From assembly GCA_947630835.1 (NCBI GenBank), contig CANRIZ010000021.1, positions 1-40,879 of the forward strand: a stretch of DNA of 40,879 bases. Reading direction: 5' to 3'. The notes below the pieces were generated by a model. It was given only the letters and a program-made list of their open reading frames with translations. It was not told the origin of the DNA and ran no database searches. This stretch comes from an uncultured Clostridia bacterium (GTDB taxonomy: Bacteria; Bacillota; Clostridia; Oscillospirales; Acutalibacteraceae). Within the stretch, counting starts at the first letter, position 1. Each line of letters opens with the position of its first letter. Below, in pieces: positions 36,131-40,879 of this stretch. The translations under genes were made by a program, and so were the position numbers.

Positions 36131-36604
36131 ATGTTTATTGAACTTGAACCGATTTTTAACAACGAGGGCTCGTTTAAAGAGTTTGAGTATGAGTTTATTC
36201 CCGACGATTGCGCCGAGATTACCTCTGCAAGGGTTAAGGGTTCGGTTAAAAATCAAACGGGCATAGTTTCGTTGAATGCCGAGGTCGTTTTTTTGATTGA
36301 CGCCCTGTGCGACCGTTGCGCCGCGCCCGTTAAGAAGGAGAATACCATTAAAGTAAGCCACATTTTGGTTTCCCGTCTCAACGATAACGACAACGACGAT
36401 TTCTATTTGATAGACAGTATGCATTTTAACCTTGACGAGCTTATAAGGGAAGATATACTTTTATCATTACCTACCAAAATTTTGTGCCGTGACGACTGCA
36501 AAGGCTTATGTCCGTATTGCGGCGCAAATCTAAACGAGGAGCAGTGCGGTTGTAAAAAGCCCGTTGACCCGAGGCTGGAAGCGCTTAAACAGTTCCTCGA
36601 TTAA
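36131..36604 (+). CDS. yceD: YceD/DUF177 family protein (23S rRNA accumulation protein), cysteine-rich form
   Basis: A 157-residue protein of the DUF177 family, whose Escherichia coli member is tied to 23S rRNA accumulation and which almost always precedes rpmF. The family signature is LCDRCAAPV (Cys60, Cys63), followed by FNLDELIREDILLSLPTKILC. The C-terminus CKGLCPYCGANLNEEQCGC adds more cysteines, which with the first pair could bind zinc. It starts with ATG after GAGGTATATT, just behind a consensus promoter, and rpmF follows 39 bases after the stop. Its expression is expected to track ribosome production. Confidence 0.88.
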   Translation: MFIELEPIFNNEGSFKEFEYEFIPDDCAEITSARVKGSVKNQTGIVSLNAEVVFLIDALCDRCAAPVKKENTIKVSHILVSRLNDNDNDDFYLIDSMHFNLDELIREDILLSLPTKILCRDDCKGLCPYCGANLNEEQCGCKKPVDPRLEALKQFLD

Positions 36605-36643
36605 TATGTTTTTTAATTTCGCAATATAAAGGAGAGCTGAAAA

Positions 36644-36829
36644 ATGGCAGTACCCAAGAGGAGAGTTTCCAAGGCAAGAAGAGATAAAAGACGTTCAAAC
36701 GTATGGAAAATGAAAGCGCCTGAACTTCAAAAATGCCCTAACTGCGGCGAATACAAGAGAGCGCATAGGGTTTGCGCCGTCTGCGGTTACTATAACGGCA
36801 GGCAGGTAGTTGTTAAAGAAGAGGCTTGA
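36644..36829 (+). CDS. rpmF: 50S ribosomal protein L32
   Basis: A 61-residue ribosomal protein. The N-terminal [18 protein letters not shown] is the conserved rRNA-binding tail of L32. [18 protein letters not shown] carries two CxxC pairs, so this is the zinc-binding (C+) form. GGAG precedes the ATG. It is cotranscribed with yceD and followed by a terminator. C-minus paralogs exist in some Firmicutes for zinc limitation; none is seen here. Confidence 0.97.
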   Translation: MAVPKRRVSKARRDKRRSNVWKMKAPELQKCPNCGEYKRAHRVCAVCGYYNGRQVVVKEEA

Positions 36830-36860
36830 TTGCGTTCTTTGTTAACATTGTTGGCTTTTA

Positions 36861-36891
36861 GGTGGAGAAGGCATATCTTCCCCGCCTTTTT
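36861..36891 (+). terminator. Rho-independent terminator after rpmF
   Basis: A 10-bp stem with one wobble and one mismatch (GGTGGAGAAG with CTTCCCCGCC) and a 6-base loop are followed by TTTTT. Confidence 0.85.
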
Positions 36892-36916
36892 ATCGTGTGT
36901 GAAATGAGGTGGGCTT

Positions 36917-38230
36917 TTGTCTGTAAAAATCAGTGACGTGAAACCTTTTTCAAAGTGCCGTCTCCATGGCGTTAAGGCGGGCGATTACCTTATCAGCGTT
37001 GACGGCAACGAAATTGAGGATATACTCGACTATGATTTTTATATGAGCTTTTTGCCTGTTGAAATGACCTTCAGGCGCAAGGACGGCAAAACCGTTTCGT
37101 TCACCGTAAACAGCGAAAATACCGGGCTTGTTTTTGATACTTACCTTATGGACGAGCAGCGGCAATGCAAAAACAAATGTATTTTCTGCTTCATAGACCA
37201 AATGCCAAAGGGTATGAGGGAAAGCCTTTATTTTAAGGACGACGATTCCCGACTTTCGTTTCTGTTCGGGAATTATATCACTCTTACCAATATTACCGAG
37301 CACGAGATAGAGCGTATAATCTCCATGCACATAAGCCCGATAAACATATCCGTGCATACCATGAACCCCGAGCTTCGTGTAAAAATGATGAACAACAGGT
37401 TCGCAGGCGAAAGGCTTTCTTTGATAAAACGCCTTGCGGACGCCGGTATAAAAATAAATACTCAGCTTGTGCTGTGTCCCGGAATTAACGACGGGGAGGA
37501 GCTCAGGTACAGTATAGAGGAGCTTGCGAAGCTTTACCCTTCGGTACAGAGCATAGCCTGCGTTCCGGTGGGGCTTACAAAATTCAGGGAAGGTCTGTTT
37601 GAAATAACGCCATATACAAAGCAGACGGCAGGAGAAACCATCGATATAATCGAAGGCTTTTCAAACAATTTCAAAAAGGAGCACGGAATAAGGCTGTGTT
37701 ATCCGTCCGACGAATTCTTTTTGCTTGCCGAGAGGGATATGCCCGGCGAAGAATATTACGACGACTATCCGCAAATAGATAACGGCGTGGGAATGTGGAC
37801 TTCTCTTAAAAATGAATTTATAAATGCGCTTGAAAGCGTCAACGCCAAACCTTTAAACCGGAATATTTCCGTAGCTACGGGAGCGGCGGCATATCCGCTT
37901 ATAAAGGAATTGAGCTCTATGGCAAGTGAAAAATTCGGCGTTAAAATCAATGTTTACAAAATTATAAACAATTTTTTCGGCGAAAAAATAACCGTTGCGG
38001 GGCTGCTTACGGGCAAGGACCTTTTGGAACAGTTAAAGGATAAACAGCTCGGAGAAAAACTGCTGATACCGCTTACCATGACCATAGATTATACTTCCCG
38101 TTCTTCTGAAAACAATAAATTCCTTGACGATATTACTCTGAAACAGGCGGAAGAAATATTGGGCTTACCCGTAATTCCCGCCGCAAACAGCGGAGAGGAA
38201 TTGCTTAAAACAATGTTGGGGGTGGAATAA
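36917..38230 (+). CDS. DUF512 radical SAM protein with N-terminal PDZ domain
   Basis: A 437-residue protein with a short PDZ-like domain (about 1-65: LHGVKAGDYLISVDGNEIEDILD), a radical SAM core with Cys84, Cys88 and Cys91 (CKNKCIFC), and the C-terminal DUF512 domain. Radical SAM enzymes cleave S-adenosylmethionine with a 4Fe-4S cluster; the substrate of this family is unknown to me. FIDQMPKGMRESLYFKDDDSRLSF is a conserved stretch of the family. The start is TTG 36917, with GAGGTG 5 bases before it and no ATG in range. Its stop overlaps the der start by one base (TAATG), so the two are translationally coupled, a linkage often seen in Clostridia. Confidence 0.88.
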   Translation: MSVKISDVKPFSKCRLHGVKAGDYLISVDGNEIEDILDYDFYMSFLPVEMTFRRKDGKTVSFTVNSENTGLVFDTYLMDEQRQCKNKCIFCFIDQMPKGMRESLYFKDDDSRLSFLFGNYITLTNITEHEIERIISMHISPINISVHTMNPELRVKMMNNRFAGERLSLIKRLADAGIKINTQLVLCPGINDGEELRYSIEELAKLYPSVQSIACVPVGLTKFREGLFEITPYTKQTAGETIDIIEGFSNNFKKEHGIRLCYPSDEFFLLAERDMPGEEYYDDYPQIDNGVGMWTSLKNEFINALESVNAKPLNRNISVATGAAAYPLIKELSSMASEKFGVKINVYKIINNFFGEKITVAGLLTGKDLLEQLKDKQLGEKLLIPLTMTIDYTSRSSENNKFLDDITLKQAEEILGLPVIPAANSGEELLKTMLGVE

Positions 38231-39570
38231 TGTCAAGACCCGTGGTTGCCGTTGTAGGCAGACCTAACGTAGGAAAAAGCACTCTTTTTAATAAGCTTAT
38301 AGGCAAACGACTTTCTATAGTTGACGATACGCCCGGCGTTACAAGGGACCGCATTTACGGCGATTGCGAATGGCTCGGCAGAAATATGCTTCTTGTTGAT
38401 ACCGGGGGCATTGAGCCGTATTCCGACGACGTAATTCTTTCTCAAATGCGCCGTCAGGCACAGCTTGCCATAGACAGCGCAGACGTAATCATACTTGTCA
38501 CCGACATACGCTCGGGCGTTGTTGCAACCGATATGGAGGTTGCTGCTATGCTTCAAAAAAGCGGAAAGCCTATAGTTTTATGCGTCAATAAATGCGATAC
38601 CATTGGCGAATTGCCCGCCGATTTTTACGAGTTTTACAATCTCGGACTCGGCGACCCGATAGCGGTTTCGGCGGTTCACGGTCACGGAACGGGCGATTTG
38701 CTTGACGAGGTGTTTAAATATCTCCCCGACGAAGAGGACAAAAACGAGGACGAGGGCGAAATTAAGGTTGCCGTTATCGGAAAGCCCAACGTAGGCAAAT
38801 CCTCCCTTATCAACGCCATTTCGGGCGAGGAAAGGGCTATAGTTTCAAATGTTGCCGGCACAACGAGGGACAGCACCGATACCGTAATAGAAAACAAAAG
38901 CGGGAAATTCCTGTTTATTGATACCGCAGGGCTTCGGCGTAAAAGCAAGGTCGACGACCGAATAGAAAAATATTCCGTAATAAGGGCGAGAATGGCGGTC
39001 GAAAGGGCGGACGTATGCGTTATTATAATAGATGCCGTCGAGGGCTTTACCGAGCAGGATTCCAAGGTTGCCGGAATAGCCCACGAGCAGGGCAAGGCGT
39101 GTATAATAGCCGTCAATAAATGGGACGCGGTCGAAAAGGACGGGCATACCATGGATTCCGAAAGGAAAAAGCTTATGAACGATTTTTCCTTTATGAGCTA
39201 TGCGCCCATAATCTTCATTTCGGCTAAAACCGGTCAAAGACTTGACAGGCTTTACGAGCTTATAAAATTCGTTGACGAGCAGAACGCCATGCGAATTTCC
39301 ACAGGCAAATTGAACGAGGTGCTTGCGGCGGCGGTAAACAGGGTTCAGCCGCCCTCGGACAAGGGAAAAAGGCTGAAAATTTACTATATGACTCAGGCTT
39401 CGACCCGTCCGCCAACATTCGTCTGCTTTGTCAACAACAAGGATTTGTTCCATTACAGCTATCAGAGATACATTGACAATCAGATAAGAGAGGTGTTCGG
39501 TCTTGAAGGAACGCCTACAAGATTTGTCATAAGGGAAAGAGAAAAAAACGGCAAAAAAGATTACAAATAA
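38230..39570 (+). CDS. der: ribosome-assembly GTPase Der (EngA)
   Basis: A 446-residue GTPase needed for maturation of the 50S subunit. It has two G domains in tandem. The first has GRPNVGKSTLFN, DTPGVTRDR, DTGG and NKCD; the second has GKPNVGKSSLINA, AGTTRDS, DTAGLRRKSKV and NKWD. A C-terminal KH-like domain (about 350-446) includes RPPTFVCFVN. All G1-G4 motifs look intact. It is coupled to the upstream DUF512 gene through a one-base overlap and ends at a strong terminator. Confidence 0.97.
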   Translation: MSRPVVAVVGRPNVGKSTLFNKLIGKRLSIVDDTPGVTRDRIYGDCEWLGRNMLLVDTGGIEPYSDDVILSQMRRQAQLAIDSADVIILVTDIRSGVVATDMEVAAMLQKSGKPIVLCVNKCDTIGELPADFYEFYNLGLGDPIAVSAVHGHGTGDLLDEVFKYLPDEEDKNEDEGEIKVAVIGKPNVGKSSLINAISGEERAIVSNVAGTTRDSTDTVIENKSGKFLFIDTAGLRRKSKVDDRIEKYSVIRARMAVERADVCVIIIDAVEGFTEQDSKVAGIAHEQGKACIIAVNKWDAVEKDGHTMDSERKKLMNDFSFMSYAPIIFISAKTGQRLDRLYELIKFVDEQNAMRISTGKLNEVLAAAVNRVQPPSDKGKRLKIYYMTQASTRPPTFVCFVNNKDLFHYSYQRYIDNQIREVFGLEGTPTRFVIREREKNGKKDYK

Positions 39571-39582
39571 ATATTTTTACGG

Positions 39583-39607
39583 GAGGCAAATTATTTGCCT
39601 CTTTTTT
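39583..39607 (+). terminator. Rho-independent terminator after der
   Basis: A perfect 7-bp stem (GAGGCAA with TTGCCTC, extendable to 9 bp with a closed loop) is followed directly by TTTTTT. Confidence 0.92.
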
Positions 39608-39608
39608 C

Positions 39609-39637
39609 TTGCTTATTACAGCCGTTTGTAGTATAAT
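39609..39637 (+). promoter_or_regulatory. promoter of ruvC-ruvA
   Basis: TTGCTT (39609-39614), a 17-bp spacer and a perfect TATAAT (39632-39637). No GAAC-N4-GTTC box lies in or near it, so SOS control is not supported for this pair. Confidence 0.7.
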
Positions 39638-39672
39638 TTCTTAAATACACTAAAATGGAGTATTGTGTAAAA

Positions 39673-40173
39673 ATGATAATTTTGGGTATCGACCCCGGGT
39701 ATGCCATTGTCGGTTACGGAGTCATAAAATATGAGGCAAACCGCTTCAGCGTTCTTGACTACGGCGCCATTACCACCGACGCCGGGACGCCCTTTGTTGA
39801 AAGGCTTGACGCCATATATAACGAGCTTAATTCAATCTTTGAAAGGTACAATCCCGAAGCTATGGCGATTGAAAAGCTTTTCTACAACACCAACGCAAAA
39901 ACGGTTATCGACGTTGCTCAGGCAAGGGGAGTTACCGTGCTTGCGGCGCACCGACACGGCGCGGAGATTTTCGAGTACACCCCGCTTCAGGTAAAGCAGA
40001 GCGTCGTAGGCTACGGAAGGGCTGAAAAAAAGCAGGTTCAGGAAATGACAAGGATAATTTTAAAGCTTGAAAAGGTCCCGAAACCCGACGATACCGCGGA
40101 TGCTCTTGCCATGGCTATCTGCCATGCGCACTCAAGCGGTTCTCTGATGGGAAGGCTTAAAAATATTAAATAA
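39673..40173 (+). CDS. ruvC: Holliday junction resolvase RuvC
   Basis: A 166-residue endonuclease that cuts Holliday junctions with RuvAB. The acidic catalytic residues are visible: Asp7 in [14 protein letters not shown], Glu in MAIEKLFYN, and the Asp pair in [18 protein letters not shown]. Start ATG 39673 gives the usual N-terminus MIILGIDPG. An in-frame ATG at 39655 would add six residues and start only about 11 bases from the expected transcript start without a ribosome site, whereas TGGAG at 39656-39660 can serve 39673. ruvA follows after 12 bases. Confidence 0.95.
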   Translation: MIILGIDPGYAIVGYGVIKYEANRFSVLDYGAITTDAGTPFVERLDAIYNELNSIFERYNPEAMAIEKLFYNTNAKTVIDVAQARGVTVLAAHRHGAEIFEYTPLQVKQSVVGYGRAEKKQVQEMTRIILKLEKVPKPDDTADALAMAICHAHSSGSLMGRLKNIK

Positions 40174-40185
40174 AAGGATTTTGTT

Positions 40186-40791
40186 ATGTTTTATTCTTTG
40201 ACAGGCGAGGTTGTATATTTTGACGCCCAATGCGCGGCGATTGACTGTAACGGCGTGGCGTTTAAATGCTTTGCAACCTCCAATACGCTTAAAAATATTG
40301 CAAAAATCGGCGATAGGGTTACTCTGTTTACGTTTCTCAGCGTAAAAGAGGACGCTCTTGATTTGTTCGGCTTTTACACCTTGCAGGAGCTCGAATGTTT
40401 TAAGCTTTTGCTTTCTGTAAACGGCGTTGGCGCAAAAATGGCGGTCGCAATACTTTCGGAGCTTGACCCGGGCGAGCTTGCAATAGCCGTAGCGGCAAAC
40501 GATTCAAAAGCGATAGCAAGGGCTAACGGCGTAGGCTCAAAGAGGGCGCAGAGGATTATACTTGAATTAAAAGATAAGCTTGCAAACGGGCTTGAATTGG
40601 GCGAAACAAGCGCAAAAGCCGAGGCGGCGGCTTCGGCAGTTACGGGCGGCAACGCTTCGGAGGCCGTTTCGGCGCTTACAATGCTCGGCTATTCGCAGAC
40701 CGAGGCGGCAGTCGCGGTCGGAGGTATTGATAAAAATTTAAGCGTAGAGGAAATTATAAAGCTTGCGCTTAAAAATCTTTCATCTGTGTAA
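40186..40791 (+). CDS. ruvA: Holliday junction branch-migration protein RuvA
   Basis: A 201-residue protein that binds the four-way junction as a tetramer and recruits RuvB. The N-terminal OB fold (about 1-63), the two helix-hairpin-helix motifs (LLSVNGVGAKMAVAIL and ARANGVGSKRAQRIILELKDK) and the C-terminal RuvB-binding domain III (about 150-201, SAVSALTMLGYSQTEAAVAV-like) are all present. AAAGGA precedes the ATG. ruvB would be expected next, but the frame that follows does not look like RuvB. Confidence 0.96.
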   Translation: MFYSLTGEVVYFDAQCAAIDCNGVAFKCFATSNTLKNIAKIGDRVTLFTFLSVKEDALDLFGFYTLQELECFKLLLSVNGVGAKMAVAILSELDPGELAIAVAANDSKAIARANGVGSKRAQRIILELKDKLANGLELGETSAKAEAAASAVTGGNASEAVSALTMLGYSQTEAAVAVGGIDKNLSVEEIIKLALKNLSSV

Positions 40792-40807
40792 AGTATGAGG
40801 AATAAGG

Positions 40808-40879
40808 TTGAAACATTGTGATTTAAGCACGATACCAAAAGAGGGCGCACTAAAACAGACCGTCATAGGACAGTCAAAA
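40808..40879 (+). CDS. start of an unidentified protein (3' partial)
   Basis: TTG 40808 opens a frame that stays open to the window end (24 codons), preceded by GAGG at 40797-40800 with 7-base spacing, a good ribosome site. The residues read KHCDLSTIPKEGALKQT and do not resemble the RuvB N-terminus. The stretch is too short to identify. The low start-codon quality is offset only by the ribosome site, so the call is tentative. Confidence 0.35.
   Translation, partial: MKHCDLSTIPKEGALKQTVIGQSK

Noticed and set aside
39609-39672. A LexA box in front of ruvC-ruvA.
   Set aside because: No GAAC-N4-GTTC or close variant is present in the promoter region.

Overview
The window looks like a chromosome segment of a low-to-mid-GC Gram-positive anaerobe of the class Clostridia, probably a gut Ruminococcaceae/Oscillospiraceae member. 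The evidence is threefold: three huge secreted proteins end in type I dockerins; the housekeeping genes are Firmicutes-like (DacF-type carboxypeptidase, YceD with a four-cysteine L32, radical-SAM DUF512 protein next to der, Y-family polymerase with a Gram-positive LexA box); and most promoters are near-canonical with 17-bp spacers. The assignment is an inference from gene content, not from a marker-gene comparison.

Layout. (1) 1-955 is visibly GC-richer than the rest and holds the end of an unidentified gene, a 53-codon ORF and an Sfp-type phosphopantetheinyl transferase. (2) 1147-3185 is a redox operon (flavodoxin-like reductase, carboxymuconolactone-decarboxylase/cupin protein, flavodoxin lipoprotein) whose promoter is straddled by two TetR-type palindromes. 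(3) 3337-26581 is the accessory heart of the window. Three giant dockerin proteins (about 1457, 1775 and 2243 residues) flank a two-component system and the ABC exporter operon it probably controls; that operon ends in a secreted, membrane-anchored CARDB/S-layer-like protein. (4) 26631-30690 has a GPH-family sugar symporter, a minus-strand tRNA cluster (Arg, His, Gln), a purine phosphoribosyltransferase and a LexA-controlled Y-family polymerase. (5) 30771-40879 is housekeeping: ligA (minus strand), dacF, pgi, a small P-loop protein, yceD-rpmF, a DUF512 radical SAM protein, der, ruvC-ruvA and the start of another gene.

How the genes may work together. The response regulator and kinase (13483-15082) sit just upstream of an inverted repeat and a promoter with a poor -35, so they probably activate the ABC operon 15177-19669. 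The dockerin proteins carry no recognisable glycoside hydrolase. One has a transglutaminase-like Cys-His-Asp triad followed by a long Cys/His-rich repeat array, and another has a higher-order A-B-C-A Ig-like repeat. They look like structural or adhesive cell-surface parts docking on a cohesin scaffold encoded elsewhere. No CRISPR array, insertion sequence, integrase or phage gene was seen.
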